Shown here: positions 1 to 9,891 of the stretch, in pieces
Layout of the letters: each line of letters starts with the position of its first letter
Position numbering within the stretch: the stretch's first letter is position 1
Origin: Bacillus haynesii
GTDB taxonomy: Bacteria; Bacillota; Bacilli; Bacillales; Bacillaceae
Direction of reading: 5' to 3'
DNA: 55,902 nt
Assembly: GCF_001969855.1 (NCBI RefSeq)
Contig: NZ_MRBL01000008.1
Coordinates: 1 to 55,902 of the forward strand
Notes under the pieces: model-generated
The model's database searches: none
Told to the model about the DNA's origin: nothing
The model's input: the letters and a program-made list of their open reading frames with translations, nothing else
Made by a program: the position numbers and the translations under genes

Positions 1-105
1 CGCCGCTAACCTAAGGGAGCAAGCTCCCGTCGGTCCGCTCGACTTGCATGTATTAGGCACGCCGCCAGCGTTCGTCCTGAGCCAGGATCAAACTCTCCAT
101 GAAGT
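1..105 (-). rRNA. 16S ribosomal RNA, 5' end only (cut by window edge)
   Basis: The reverse complement carries the universal 16S start motif GAGTTTGATCCTGGCTCAG (around positions 79-97) followed by the conserved ACGAACGCTGGCGGCGTGCC. The gene runs off the left edge. The 5' end is set a few bases before GGAGAG by analogy with B. subtilis and may be off by several bases. The variable helix that follows (GGACCGACGGGAGCTTGCTC) resembles what I recall for the B. licheniformis clade. This is the first gene of an rRNA operon that starts downstream of lysS, as at the B. subtilis rrnJ/rrnW locus. Confidence 0.95.
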
Positions 106-208
106 TTGATAATGACTACGCACACTCACATGTGCGATTTATTTAATGAATTAACAGGTACGTTTGTCTTGTTTAGTTTTCAAAGATCATTATTAAAGCG
201 ACTTTTAT

Positions 209-237
209 ATTATATCCAATCTCGGATATTAAGTCAA
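209..237 (-). promoter_or_regulatory. rrn promoter P2 (sigma-A)
   Basis: On the minus strand there is TTGACT (-35, 237-232), a 17-bp spacer and a perfect TATAAT (-10, 214-209), about 100 bp before the 16S start. Bacillus rRNA operons normally have two tandem sigma-A promoters; this is the one nearer the gene. Confidence 0.8.
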
Positions 238-292
238 GAACTTTTTTGAAGTTCTTTTTTTCTTTCGCCGCCGTTTTGCGGCAACGAATAAT

Positions 293-321
293 AATATACC
301 ACCGTATTTATGATTGTGCAA
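293..321 (-). promoter_or_regulatory. rrn promoter P1 (sigma-A)
   Basis: The minus strand shows TTGCAC (321-316), a 17-bp spacer and TATATT (298-293), about 84 bp upstream of the second promoter. This is the tandem arrangement expected for a Bacillus rrn operon. The sequence just upstream (322-350) is rich in A and T, as expected for an UP element. Nothing else is visible in the rest of the 106-398 gap beyond the lysS hairpin. Confidence 0.75.
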
Positions 322-356
322 TACTTTTTTGAGAAAAAATTTAATTTGTTTTAAAT

Positions 357-391
357 GAGCAGCAGCCGCTTGTTACGCAGCTGCTGCCCGA
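357..391 (-). terminator. hairpin after lysS (weak terminator)
   Basis: A perfect stem GCAGCAGC/GCTGCTGC with a loop of about a dozen bases lies just after the lysS stop. The following run on the minus strand is A/T-rich but poor in continuous T, so termination may be inefficient. It separates lysS from the rrn promoters. Confidence 0.55.
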
Positions 392-398
392 AAGTCAT

Positions 399-1904
<1,506 letters not shown>

Positions 1905-1935
1905 TCACTCCGTTACTTTTAGTCTTTCAGGAAAA

Positions 1936-1968
1936 AAGCAGAAAAACTGCCAGTGAAAACTGGCAGTG
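1936..1968 (-). terminator. terminator-like hairpin between dusB and lysS
   Basis: Perfect 8-bp stem ACTGCCAG/CTGGCAGT (1967-1960 and 1953-1946) with a TTTTCA loop, followed on the minus strand by TTTTCTG and a later T-run. It looks like a rho-independent terminator but sits immediately upstream of the lysS ribosome-binding site, with no room for a new promoter in between. Confidence 0.75.
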
Positions 1969-1982
1969 AGCAGAGGTCGGAT

Positions 1983-2984
1983 TTATCCTACTTTTGCATC
2001 CTGAAGCTCTTTTGCCTCGGCTTCAATCGTAAACGCGTCTAAAAGCTGAACGAGCTCATCTCTCGTTTCACAATGGTTGATTTCATTCCGGACCTTTGCG
2101 TTTCCTCTTATGCCTTTTAGATACCAGGCTGCGTGCTTTCTCATTTCGCGGACCGCAACATTTTCGCCTTTCAGCCCGATTAATCGGTCAAGGTGAAGTT
2201 TGCAGACAGACATTTTCTCACGCACTTTCGGCTCATCTTTCAATTCGCCTGTTTCCAAATAGTGAACCGTACGGTAAATCATCCAGGGGTTACCTAGCGC
2301 TGCACGGCCGATCATGACACCGTCCACCCCTGTTTCATCAAGCATGCGTTTTGCATCTTGCGGAGTTTTGACATCACCGTTTCCGATTACCGGTATTGAA
2401 ACGGACTGCTTCACTTCTTTGATAATATCCCAGTTCGCCGTTCCTTCGTACATTTGCACGCGGGTCCGTCCGTGAAGAGCGACCGCTTTTCCGCCGGCGC
2501 GTTCTACAGCTCTCGCATTCTCAACAGCAAAGATATGGTCTTCATCCCAGCCCATTCTCATTTTTACGGTCACTGGCTTGTCAACAGCCTCCACTACAGC
2601 TGAAACCATTTCATAAATTTTATTCGGATCAAGCAGCCATTTGGCTCCTGCATCACATTTTGTGATCTTTGGCACCGGACATCCCATGTTTATATCAATA
2701 ATATCTGCAGTTGTGTTTTGGTCAACAAACTTCGCCGCTTCGACAAGCGTTTCTTTTTCGCCGCCGAAGATCTGCAGGCTGAGCGGTTTTTCACGTTCAT
2801 CGATATAAAGCATTCCCATCGTTTTCGCATTATTGTAAAGGATCGCTTTATCGCTGACCATTTCGGCGCAGACCAAACCCGCTCCGAATTCCTTAACCGT
2901 CAAGCGGAAGGCGGAGTTGCAGACACCGGCCATCGGCGCAAGCACAACCCTGTTTTTTAATTCTATATCACCGATTTTAAACAT
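1983..2984 (-). CDS. dusB: tRNA-dihydrouridine synthase, DusB family
   Basis: An FMN- and NADPH-dependent enzyme that reduces specific uridines in tRNA D-loops to dihydrouridine. The 333-aa protein shows the Dus TIM-barrel signature: VVLAPMAGVCNSAFR near the N-terminus, the catalytic-cysteine motif DINMGCPVPKI (about 97-107), ALHGRTRVQMYEG (about 168), the phosphate-binding IGNGDVK and VMIGRAALGNPW. The start is well supported by AAGGAGGAC 5 nt before the ATG. It follows yazB closely at the distal end of the folate operon, as in B. subtilis (yacF). The dihydrouridine position modified is not visible from sequence. Confidence 0.95.
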   Translation of the reverse strand: MFKIGDIELKNRVVLAPMAGVCNSAFRLTVKEFGAGLVCAEMVSDKAILYNNAKTMGMLYIDEREKPLSLQIFGGEKETLVEAAKFVDQNTTADIIDINMGCPVPKITKCDAGAKWLLDPNKIYEMVSAVVEAVDKPVTVKMRMGWDEDHIFAVENARAVERAGGKAVALHGRTRVQMYEGTANWDIIKEVKQSVSIPVIGNGDVKTPQDAKRMLDETGVDGVMIGRAALGNPWMIYRTVHYLETGELKDEPKVREKMSVCKLHLDRLIGLKGENVAVREMRKHAAWYLKGIRGNAKVRNEINHCETRDELVQLLDAFTIEAEAKELQDAKVG

Positions 2985-3000
2985 TTTTAGTCCTCCTTTC

Positions 3001-3210
3001 TTATTCTTCTGATGGAGATAATTCCTCCACTGTTATATTTAAAGTATTGGCTACATCCCTGAGCATGCTCTCCGTCGGCATACGATTCCCGCGTTCTACT
3101 TCACCAAGCACAGAAACGGAAATACCCAATGCTTTGGCAAACCCTTCTTGAGTATAACCCTTCAGCTTTCGATATGCACGAATTCGTCTACCCCAGATTT
3201 CTGCTTCCAT
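3001..3210 (-). CDS. yazB: small XRE-type helix-turn-helix protein YazB
   Basis: A 69-aa protein consisting of little more than one Cro/C1-type HTH (IRAYRKLKGYTQEGFAKALG, then VSVLGEVERGNRMP), so a probable DNA-binding regulator of unknown target. Its first 49 bases overlap the 3' end of folK in another frame, implying translational coupling; an AAGGTG-like ribosome-binding site lies inside folK. The same overlap is found in B. subtilis. Whether it regulates the folate operon that contains it is unknown. Confidence 0.88.
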   Translation of the reverse strand: MEAEIWGRRIRAYRKLKGYTQEGFAKALGISVSVLGEVERGNRMPTESMLRDVANTLNITVEELSPSEE

Positions 3211-3659
3211 ACTCTTACACCTTCTTGATTTTTAGCATGATTAGCTCCCTCAAGATCCGGATAAATCTCCAGCAGCGGGATGAGTACAAACAAACGTTCA
3301 TGCATTCTAGGATGAGGAACGATAAGTTGCTCTGTCTCAATATTTTCACGATTATACAACAAAATGTCAAGGTCTGCAGTCCTCGGCCCCCATCTGATGT
3401 CGCGTTTGCGGCCGAGCTCTTTTTCAATACGCTGAGTCAAATCAAGTAATTCAAACGGTGAAAGAGATGTTTTAACAGCTGCAGCCATATTTAAAAATAG
3501 ATCTTGGTCTGTATACCCGACAGGATCAGTTTCGTAAATCGACGAGATGTCTGTCACCTGTACAGACGGATGGTGATGGAGGAGAGAGACAGCTTTTTTT
3601 AGATATTCTTCCCGCCGGCCGATATTCGAGCCGAGCGCTATATATGCCGTGTTGTTCAT
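3162..3659 (-). CDS. folK: 2-amino-4-hydroxy-6-hydroxymethyldihydropteridine pyrophosphokinase
   Basis: Transfers pyrophosphate from ATP to 6-hydroxymethyl-7,8-dihydropterin, the step before dihydropteroate synthase. The 165-aa protein has the HPPK fold signatures: YIALGSNIGRREEYL at the N-terminus and the signature segment RDIRWGPRTADLDILLYN in the middle, with the metal-binding DLD. The start ATG overlaps the folB stop as ATGA, so folB and folK are translationally coupled. yazB begins inside its 3' end. Confidence 0.96.
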   Translation of the reverse strand: MNNTAYIALGSNIGRREEYLKKAVSLLHHHPSVQVTDISSIYETDPVGYTDQDLFLNMAAAVKTSLSPFELLDLTQRIEKELGRKRDIRWGPRTADLDILLYNRENIETEQLIVPHPRMHERLFVLIPLLEIYPDLEGANHAKNQEGVRVWKQKSGVDEFVHIES

Positions 3660-4018
3660 TTTCGCTTTCTCGTCATCTCGATGGCCACCGATTTATAGTG
3701 CCCCGGTATAGGCGGATCAGGCTTGACGACTTTAACCGTACATTCCTGAACCGCTTCAAAGTTCTCCAGCACTTGTGCGGCAATCGTTTCCGCGAGGGTC
3801 TCCACAAGGTTGACCGGTTCTCCCTCCACAATCTCTTTGCACAGCTTATACAGCTCTGCATAATTAATGGTGGCATCAATATGATCCGTTTTCCCGGCTT
3901 CGCTTAAATCTAGAAAGGCTGTCAAATCAACGCGGAATCTCTGGCCAAGTTTGTTTTCTTCTTTGAAAACACCGTGATATCCGTAAAACTCCATGCCCTC
4001 TACATGCACTTTATCGAT
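3656..4018 (-). CDS. folB: dihydroneopterin aldolase (start codon apparently AUC)
   Basis: Cleaves 7,8-dihydroneopterin to 6-hydroxymethyl-dihydropterin and glycolaldehyde. Family signatures are clear: MEFYGYHGVFKEENKLGQ, then NYAELY, VETLAETIA and KPDPPIPGHY. The start is the oddity. There is no ATG, GTG or TTG in the normal position. A strong GGAGG (4031-4027) is followed 8 nt later by ATC GAT AAA GTG, where I recall B. subtilis FolB starting with ATG GAT AAA. An in-frame TTG at 4039 exists but overlaps the Shine-Dalgarno region and has no good ribosome-binding site of its own. I annotate from the ATC at 4018-4016 (121 codons); the alternative is a 127-aa protein from 4039. The gene overlaps the end of sul. 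Confidence 0.9.
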   Translation of the reverse strand: MDKVHVEGMEFYGYHGVFKEENKLGQRFRVDLTAFLDLSEAGKTDHIDATINYAELYKLCKEIVEGEPVNLVETLAETIAAQVLENFEAVQECTVKVVKPDPPIPGHYKSVAIEMTRKRK

Positions 4019-4868
4019 GATAAACGCCTCCTTTATCAATCATGGCATCCATCATTTTTGCCATCCTGGAAATTTGCTTGACGTCATGCACCCTGACGAT
4101 ATCGCACCCCTTTTGAATACCGAGGCATACTGTCGCCCCCGTGCCTTCCGCCCTCTCCTCAGGCGGCAGATCCAGGACGCGGCCGATAAATTTTTTGCGT
4201 GACGTCCCCAATAAAACCGGGTATCCGAGTTCGCTGAATTTCTCAAGCTGATTCATGACCGCCAGATTGTCTTGATACGTTTTGGCAAAGCCGATACCGG
4301 GATCAAGTACGATGTGATGATCTTGAACGCCTGCTGATTTTGCAATGCTCACACATTCCATCAAATCAGACAGCATGTCCGGGATCAAGTCCTTATAATT
4401 CCGTTCCTCGCGGTTATGCATCAAAATAATCGGCACATTATGAGCGGCTGCAACCCGTGCCATGTCAGGGTCTGCTTTTGCTCCCCAGACATCATTGATG
4501 ATCGCTGCACCGGCCTTAAGGGCTTCATCGGCCACTTTTGCTTTATAAGTGTCGACGGAAATCGGGACGTCGATTTCCTGAACGAGTTTTTCAATTACAG
4601 GTATGACCCTTGACAGCTCCTCATCGAGAGAAACCTTTTCGGCCCCCGGCCTCGTCGATTCTCCTCCGATATCAAGGATATGGGCGCCGTCTTCGATCAT
4701 TTGTTTTGCATGAATGACGGCGCGGTCGATGCTGTTATATTTTCCGCCGTCTGAAAAAGAATCGGGCGTCACATTTAAAATTCCCATAATCAATGTTTTA
4801 TCTTCATAAGACAACGTGTATTGCTTTGCGATCAGCTGCTTTGAACGCACCGCTGTTTGAAGCGCCAT
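4011..4868 (-). CDS. sul: dihydropteroate synthase (sulfonamide target)
   Basis: Condenses hydroxymethyl-dihydropterin pyrophosphate with p-aminobenzoate to dihydropteroate. The protein is 285 aa from the ATG at 4868, which has AAGGGTGAAGG upstream; the in-frame GTG at 4877 lacks room for a ribosome-binding site. Pterin-binding TIM-barrel motifs are intact: ILNVTPDSFSDGGKY, ILDIGGESTRPGAE, VDTYKA, DPGIGFAKT, TSRKKF and the C-terminal IVRVHDV. It lies between pabC and folB, and its last codons contain the folB translation-start region. Confidence 0.97.
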   Translation of the reverse strand: MALQTAVRSKQLIAKQYTLSYEDKTLIMGILNVTPDSFSDGGKYNSIDRAVIHAKQMIEDGAHILDIGGESTRPGAEKVSLDEELSRVIPVIEKLVQEIDVPISVDTYKAKVADEALKAGAAIINDVWGAKADPDMARVAAAHNVPIILMHNREERNYKDLIPDMLSDLMECVSIAKSAGVQDHHIVLDPGIGFAKTYQDNLAVMNQLEKFSELGYPVLLGTSRKKFIGRVLDLPPEERAEGTGATVCLGIQKGCDIVRVHDVKQISRMAKMMDAMIDKGGVYHR

Positions 4869-4885
4869 ATCCTTCACCCTTTAAT

Positions 4886-5743
4886 TTAAATATAGTCTTT
4901 TGCTGCTTTTCTATCGTTAGTGTATGCCTCTTGCAGACGTTTCGACAAATTTCCATCCTTTCCCGGAAATTCAGTGCTGCCGATTCTCCGGAATGGAACG
5001 ATTTCCTGAACGGAATTGGTCATCCATGCTTCGTCCGCAAAGAGAAGCTCCTCCAAAGGGTATACCCCCTGTATGACTTCGATTCCCATATCTGCAAGGC
5101 GCTCGATGACATATCGCCGTGTGACGCCGCCTAATATGCCGGTATCAAGTGAAGGTGTATACACACATCCGTCTTTTCGCCAAAAAATGTTGGAAACAAT
5201 TCCTTCGGCTACAGCTCCACCTTCGGTAAGAAAAATCCCTTCTTTGGCAGCGTCGTGTCCGAGCTCCCTTTTTCCGTACAAATTATTTAAAAAGTGATGC
5301 GATTTCAAGCGGAACGGACCCTCTGGCGTATTGCGGCGGACCTGTAAGATGACGCCCTCCTTTTCAACCGGAACGGATGCAGGCTGAAAAGGATTCATCA
5401 TCACCATGACACCGGGGTTTTTGTATACTTCAGGAAAAAGGCCTGATCCGCCGGGACCGGCGGATATATTTAGCCGGACCTTGGCATCCAGATTTGGCGG
5501 CTGATTCAACTGAAGCAACCTGTCAAGAATGGCAAACACTTCGCTTTTTGTCAGCTCGAGCTCAATTTTCAGCTGTTCCAAAGCGCTGTACAGCCTGTCC
5601 ATATGCCAGTCTAAAAGGAAGGGCTTTCCTTCATAAAGGCGGAACGTTTCAAATACTCCGATTCCGTATAAAAAACCATGGTCAAAAGGAGAAAGCATTG
5701 CTTCTTCCTCCTTCACATATTGACCGTTCAGGTAAATGATCAT
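4886..5743 (-). CDS. pabC: aminodeoxychorismate lyase (PLP fold type IV)
   Basis: Converts 4-amino-4-deoxychorismate to p-aminobenzoate and pyruvate. The 285-aa protein belongs to the branched-chain aminotransferase-like PLP family: [17 protein letters not shown] near the N-terminus, [13 protein letters not shown] in the middle with the likely cofactor lysine, and the phosphate-binding end of [12 protein letters not shown]. The ATG overlaps the pabA stop (ATGA). Together with pabA and pabB it supplies PABA for sul. Confidence 0.93.
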   Translation of the reverse strand: MIIYLNGQYVKEEEAMLSPFDHGFLYGIGVFETFRLYEGKPFLLDWHMDRLYSALEQLKIELELTKSEVFAILDRLLQLNQPPNLDAKVRLNISAGPGGSGLFPEVYKNPGVMVMMNPFQPASVPVEKEGVILQVRRNTPEGPFRLKSHHFLNNLYGKRELGHDAAKEGIFLTEGGAVAEGIVSNIFWRKDGCVYTPSLDTGILGGVTRRYVIERLADMGIEVIQGVYPLEELLFADEAWMTNSVQEIVPFRRIGSTEFPGKDGNLSKRLQEAYTNDRKAAKDYI

Positions 5744-6324
5744 GCGTTCACTTTCTTTCGGTAAGTCTCAATAAAATTCTTCAGCATCTCCTTTCCGGAG
5801 GCGGTCATAATTGACTCCGGATGGAACTGAACACCTTCAACCGGCAGTTCTTTATGCCTGATGGCCATAATCTCCCCTTCTTCCGTCCAAGCCGATGTCA
5901 CAAAACAATCGGGCAGCGTATCCGGTTTGACGATCAAAGAATGATACCTCGTGGCCGTGAGCGGATGTTCCAAGCCTTTAAAAACCGTCAACCCGTCGTG
6001 CGAAATCTCGGAAGTTTTCCCATGCATTAACCGTTCCGCCCTGACGACGTCGCCGCCGAAAACCTGGGCGATTGACTGGTGACCGAGACAGACCCCGAAA
6101 ATCGGTATCTTCCCGGAAAAATGGCGGATTGCTTCAAGGCTGATTCCAGCCTCATCCGGACTGCAAGGACCGGGAGAAATCATCAAAAAGTCAGGCGACA
6201 TATCCTCTATTTCCTGAAGTGTGATCTCATCGTTCCGCTTGACGACCAACTCCTCGCCAAGCTCTCCTAAATACTGAACCAAGTTGTACGTAAACGAATC
6301 GTAATTGTCGATCATTAGAATCAT
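5740..6324 (-). CDS. pabA: para-aminobenzoate/anthranilate synthase glutamine amidotransferase subunit
   Basis: Class I glutamine amidotransferase that feeds ammonia to PabB and, in B. subtilis (where it is also called trpG), to anthranilate synthase. The 194-aa protein has the full catalytic triad: Cys79 in FGVCLGHQS, His168 and Glu170 in VQFHPES. The start ATG overlaps the pabB stop (ATGA). The ribosome-binding region is embedded in a series of GAG triplets resembling a TRAP-binding site, which fits the known dual folate/tryptophan role of this subunit in Bacillus. Confidence 0.96.
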   Translation of the reverse strand: MILMIDNYDSFTYNLVQYLGELGEELVVKRNDEITLQEIEDMSPDFLMISPGPCSPDEAGISLEAIRHFSGKIPIFGVCLGHQSIAQVFGGDVVRAERLMHGKTSEISHDGLTVFKGLEHPLTATRYHSLIVKPDTLPDCFVTSAWTEEGEIMAIRHKELPVEGVQFHPESIMTASGKEMLKNFIETYRKKVNA

Positions 6325-7751
6325 ATCTCAGCTCTCCTCTGCTCTTTTTTCTCTTCTTCACTCAACTGCAGCGCTTTTTTCATCGCCAGGGCCTTTTTAA
6401 TTGACTCTTTATATTCATGCTTAGGGTTGGAATCGATGACGATTCCCGCTCCCGACTGCATGAATGCCTGGCCCGCTTTCACATAAATCGTTCGGATCAC
6501 GATATTAAAGTGCATATCCTGATTATATCCGAACCACCCTATAGAACCAGTATAAAGCCCCCGCCTCGTCGGCTCAAGCTCCTCAATAATTTCCATCGTT
6601 CTGACTTTCGGCGCTCCGGTGATCGTACCGCCGGGAAACACGGCATGGATGATATCCACGGCATCGCATTCGTCCCTTAGTTCACCGCACACATTTGAGA
6701 CGATATGCATGACGTGGGAATACTTCTCAATCACCATGAATTCATCGACCCGGACCGAACCGTACTTGGAGACCCTGCCGAGGTCATTACGCTCTAAATC
6801 AACGAGCATCACATGTTCGGCGCGCTCTTTTTCACTCTTGATCAATTCGTTCGCGAGCGCTTCATCCTCCGCTTCATCCGCCCCGCGGGATCTTGTCCCG
6901 GCAATCGGCCTTGTTTCAAGCCTGGTGCCCTTTTTCTTAATGAGCAGTTCAGGCGACCCGCAGATGATTTGAAAATCCGGGGTTTCCAAGTAGGCCATGT
7001 ACGGCGAAGGGTTGATTTCTCTTAACATCTTGTATACCTCATAAGGAGGCGCAGAAAGACGCTCCGACTGGCGAACAGAAAGGTTCACCTGAAATACGTC
7101 ACCGCTTGCGATGTATTGCTTCACTTTCTCAACGGCCTGAGAAAAGTCGGCTTCTGTAAATGAGGCCGTGAATGACGGGATTTTATTATCATTCGGTTGA
7201 TGACCGCCAGCGGTCTTCGGATGTTCCATCTTCCACATTTGCTCAAGTCTGTCCAATTTCTCTTCCGCAGCGGCCGGCGTTTCATCATCGGTGTGGGTAA
7301 TCACCCAAAGCTGCTGCTGCTTATGGTCATAGACGGCTATATCATCAAATACGAGAAAGAATAAATCCGGCGTTTGCAGATCATCGATAGACAGGATTTT
7401 GAATTTCTCAATATACCGGGCATAGTCATAGCTTAGAAAACCGACAGCCCCGCCCTGAAAGTCGGGAAAATCTGCAACCGTCTCCGTTTTCAGCGTTTCA
7501 AACCACTGAGAAAACTGCAGAAACGGATCCCCCTCTTTGAAAATGATGTCTCCTTTATATTGAATCGTCGTGATGCCGTCTTTCCCTTTCGCTATTGCGA
7601 CAGGGTCGATCCCGGCTATGCTGTATGCTCCGCCTCTCGCGCTTTCCAGCAGAACGCGGTATTCTTTTCCTTTCGAAAGGCTTTCAAATTGCTGCAAAAA
7701 CCGGGGATTGGAAAACGGGAACGCTCTGGCTACAGGCCTTCGTTGTCTCAT
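6321..7751 (-). CDS. pabB: aminodeoxychorismate synthase component I
   Basis: Uses chorismate and ammonia from PabA to make 4-amino-4-deoxychorismate. The 476-aa protein has an N-terminal anthranilate synthase I domain and a C-terminal chorismate-binding domain with [43 protein letters not shown] and [18 protein letters not shown]. The start ATG has AGAGGA upstream. It is the first gene of the folate operon. The last bases carry the GAG-rich regulatory region of pabA. Confidence 0.95.
   Translation of the reverse strand: MRQRRPVARAFPFSNPRFLQQFESLSKGKEYRVLLESARGGAYSIAGIDPVAIAKGKDGITTIQYKGDIIFKEGDPFLQFSQWFETLKTETVADFPDFQGGAVGFLSYDYARYIEKFKILSIDDLQTPDLFFLVFDDIAVYDHKQQQLWVITHTDDETPAAAEEKLDRLEQMWKMEHPKTAGGHQPNDNKIPSFTASFTEADFSQAVEKVKQYIASGDVFQVNLSVRQSERLSAPPYEVYKMLREINPSPYMAYLETPDFQIICGSPELLIKKKGTRLETRPIAGTRSRGADEAEDEALANELIKSEKERAEHVMLVDLERNDLGRVSKYGSVRVDEFMVIEKYSHVMHIVSNVCGELRDECDAVDIIHAVFPGGTITGAPKVRTMEIIEELEPTRRGLYTGSIGWFGYNQDMHFNIVIRTIYVKAGQAFMQSGAGIVIDSNPKHEYKESIKKALAMKKALQLSEEEKKEQRRAEI
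6327..6363 (-). promoter_or_regulatory. probable TRAP-binding site over the pabA ribosome-binding site
   Basis: Reading the minus strand just before the pabA ATG, GAG triplets occur at 6363-6361, 6353-6351, 6344-6342, 6339-6337, 6336-6334 and 6329-6327, with AAG triplets at 6358-6356 and 6355-6353. Most are separated by 2-6 bases. The Shine-Dalgarno sequence (AGAGGAG) is part of the series. In B. subtilis, tryptophan-loaded TRAP binds spaced GAG/UAG repeats over the trpG (pabA) start and blocks its translation. Repeat number and spacing were judged by eye. Confidence 0.55.
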
Positions 7752-7837
7752 CGTATCATTCCTCTGCCGTTAGTCTAATGTCCTTATTGTAATGCATATC
7801 TTTTTTCTAGGAAAAGAGAATTTCATTTCCAATATAG

Positions 7838-7869
7838 AAAAAAGTCCTTGAGCATGTTCACTCAAGGAC
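7838..7869 (-). terminator. second intrinsic-terminator hairpin between cysK and pabB
   Basis: Perfect 9-bp stem GTCCTTGAG/CTCAAGGAC with an 8-nt loop, followed on the minus strand by TTTTTTCTATA. It lies about 85 bp before pabB and is separate from the cysK terminator at 7901-7933, so it is either a back-up terminator or part of a pabB leader. Confidence 0.75.
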
Positions 7870-7900
7870 ACCGAGTTTTTTAAAAGGGCTGCGCTTCATG

Positions 7901-7933
7901 ACAAACAAAAGGCCGCCGACATCGTCGGCAGCC
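7901..7933 (-). terminator. cysK terminator
   Basis: Stem GGCTGCCGAC/GTCGGCGGCC (one T-G pair) with a GAT loop, followed by TTTTGTTTG on the minus strand, starting 18 bp after the cysK stop. Confidence 0.8.
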
Positions 7934-7951
7934 TCCCGTTTCAGCTGGAGC

Positions 7952-8875
7952 CTATTCAAATTGATAAAGAGGCGTGCTTAAGTATCTCTCTCCGTTACTA
8001 GGCAGCACAGCGAGAACTTTTTTGCCTTTTCCAAGCTTTTTAGCGACTTGAAGAGCAGCACAGATCGCCGCGCCTGAAGAAATTCCTCCGAGAATTCCTT
8101 CTTCACTCGCCGCTTTACGGGCAAATTCAAAGGCTTCTTCGTTTTTCACTGTGATGATTTCATCGTAAATTTCCGTATTCAAGATTTCCGGAACGAAGCC
8201 CGCTCCGATTCCCTGAATTTTGTGCGGACCTGGTTTTCCTCCTGAAAGAACAGGAGAATCAGTCGGTTCCACCGCAAAAATCTTGATGGACGGATTTTTT
8301 TCTTTCAGAACTTCTCCGGCACCCGTTATCGTTCCGCCGGTTCCGATGCCTGCAATGAATGCATCTAAACCGTCTCCGAATTGTTCAGCAATTTCTTTAC
8401 CCGTCGTGCGACGGTGAACTTCTGCGTTCGCAGGATTGTTAAATTGCTGAGGCATAAAATAGCCGTGTTCCTCAGCCAGTTCTTCCGCTTTTTTAATCGC
8501 GCCTTTCATTCCTTCAGCACCCGGAGTCAGTACAAGCTCAGCTCCATATGCACGCAGAAGGTTGCGGCGCTCAGAACTCATTGTATCAGGCATAACAAGA
8601 ATCGCTTTGATGCCTTTCGCTGCAGCGACCATGGCAAGTCCGATTCCCGTATTTCCGCTTGTCGGTTCAATCAGTGTATCCCCTTCTTTCAGAAGGCCTT
8701 TCTCCTCAGCGTCTTCTATCATAGCAAGCGCGATCCGATCTTTTACGCTGCTTCCAGGGTTCATATACTCCAGTTTCACATATACTTCAGCACTGTCTTC
8801 ATCAACTAGTCGATTTAATTTAACGACAGGTGTATTTCCGATTAAGTCATAAACAGAGTTTGCAACGCGAACCAT
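7952..8875 (-). CDS. cysK: cysteine synthase A (O-acetylserine thiol-lyase)
   Basis: PLP-dependent enzyme making cysteine from O-acetylserine and sulfide. The 307-aa protein has the cofactor lysine in [12 protein letters not shown] (Lys45), the substrate loop [25 protein letters not shown] and the C-terminal [10 protein letters not shown]. It lies between the foldase gene yacD and the folate operon. In B. subtilis cysK is repressed by CymR (with CysK itself as co-regulator); I cannot confirm a CymR box by eye. Confidence 0.97.
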   Translation of the reverse strand: MVRVANSVYDLIGNTPVVKLNRLVDEDSAEVYVKLEYMNPGSSVKDRIALAMIEDAEEKGLLKEGDTLIEPTSGNTGIGLAMVAAAKGIKAILVMPDTMSSERRNLLRAYGAELVLTPGAEGMKGAIKKAEELAEEHGYFMPQQFNNPANAEVHRRTTGKEIAEQFGDGLDAFIAGIGTGGTITGAGEVLKEKNPSIKIFAVEPTDSPVLSGGKPGPHKIQGIGAGFVPEILNTEIYDEIITVKNEEAFEFARKAASEEGILGGISSGAAICAALQVAKKLGKGKKVLAVLPSNGERYLSTPLYQFE

Positions 8876-8913
8876 TTGAACACCTCAATTTCCGAGTAAT
8901 TTTATTGGGATTA

Positions 8914-8943
8914 TATCTAATTTATCAATATCAAAATATTTTG
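8914..8943 (-). promoter_or_regulatory. probable cysK promoter (sigma-A)
   Basis: Minus strand TTGACA immediately after the yacD stop region, a 17-bp A/T-rich spacer and TAAATT; a perfect TATAAT also occurs 9 bp further on. Either can serve as -10. It lies about 40-65 bp before the cysK ATG. Confidence 0.5.
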
Positions 8944-9840
8944 TCAATCTTTATTTTTTTCGTCATAAAACCAGGATACTTTCGCATCTTTCCATAGTGT
9001 CTTGACCGAAGCTTTGTCGCCTAATTGATCCATCGCGATCTGCCTTCTGATTTGATTTTTTACTTCGCTGTAAGTGAAAGCTTGCCCCGGGAGCTTTTCT
9101 TTAAGCTGGATGATCGCATAGCCTTGGCTCGTTTTAATCGGTTCATCCACCCATTGATTTTCCTTTAGTTCCTCGGCTTTCGCTAAATATTCGGCCGGAA
9201 CGTTTTCGTGCTGATCATTGACGAATCCGAGGTCGCCGCCGTAAGGAGCCGTATACCGGTCAGTCGAGTGTTCAGCTGCGGCTGCTTCAAAGCTGGATCC
9301 TTCCTTCAGCTCTTTAAGAACTTGTTCTGCTTCGTCTTGATCTTTGACAATGATATGTTTGAGGCGGTAAGAATCATCGAATTTATATAAGTCCTTATTT
9401 TTGTTATAGAATGACTTCAATTCGCTGTCAGAAATCACAATGTCTTTTGTCAGGAGCTCTTCAAGAAGAATATTATGCTTGATCTGCTCTTTCCATTCTT
9501 TTTCTGTCGTGTCTTCGTCTTCGTAGAAGGAATTGTATACAGCTTTAATCAGCAGAAATTCTCTTTCAATGTCGTCATCAGACACTTTGATCTTGTTTTT
9601 TTCGGCCATTTGGGTAACAACGCGGTCGTTGATCATATCTTCAAGCGTTGATTTTCCGTAGCGCTCTTCCATTTCGCTCAGCCATTCTTCACGCGTGATG
9701 CCGTTTTTTCCGATATGTGCAATGACTTCTTGAGCTGACGATGAAGAAGCTGTCTGCGCTTTCGTGAGAACATACGCGATTACGATACAATTGACGAAGA
9801 TCGCACCTAAAATAATCGGCCAAAGTGTTCTTGATTTCAA
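8944..9840 (-). CDS. yacD: membrane-anchored parvulin-type peptidyl-prolyl isomerase (PrsA-like)
   Basis: A 298-aa extracytoplasmic foldase. An N-terminal signal anchor (LWPIILGAIFVNCIVIAYVL, residues about 6-25) is followed by a SurA-type N-domain and a parvulin domain (about 150-245) beginning YRLKHIIVKDQDEA and containing FEAAAAEHSTD, GGDLGFV and the TSQGYAIIQLKEK end. No lipobox cysteine is visible, unlike PrsA. Translation starts at TTG with GGGGAG 8 nt upstream. Substrates are unknown. A terminator hairpin lies only about 30 bp before the start. Confidence 0.9.
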   Translation of the reverse strand: MKSRTLWPIILGAIFVNCIVIAYVLTKAQTASSSSAQEVIAHIGKNGITREEWLSEMEERYGKSTLEDMINDRVVTQMAEKNKIKVSDDDIEREFLLIKAVYNSFYEDEDTTEKEWKEQIKHNILLEELLTKDIVISDSELKSFYNKNKDLYKFDDSYRLKHIIVKDQDEAEQVLKELKEGSSFEAAAAEHSTDRYTAPYGGDLGFVNDQHENVPAEYLAKAEELKENQWVDEPIKTSQGYAIIQLKEKLPGQAFTYSEVKNQIRRQIAMDQLGDKASVKTLWKDAKVSWFYDEKNKD

Positions 9841-9861
9841 TATGGTGTCTCCCCTTTCCCC

Positions 9862-9890
9862 ATTGTAAAAGACCCGCTACTGATAGCGGG
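9862..9890 (-). terminator. hslO terminator
   Basis: Perfect stem CCCGCTA/TAGCGGG with a 4-nt loop, followed by TCTTTTA on the minus strand. It starts 2 bp after the hslO stop and lies between the coaX-hslO unit and yacD. Confidence 0.75.
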
Positions 9891-9891
9891 C

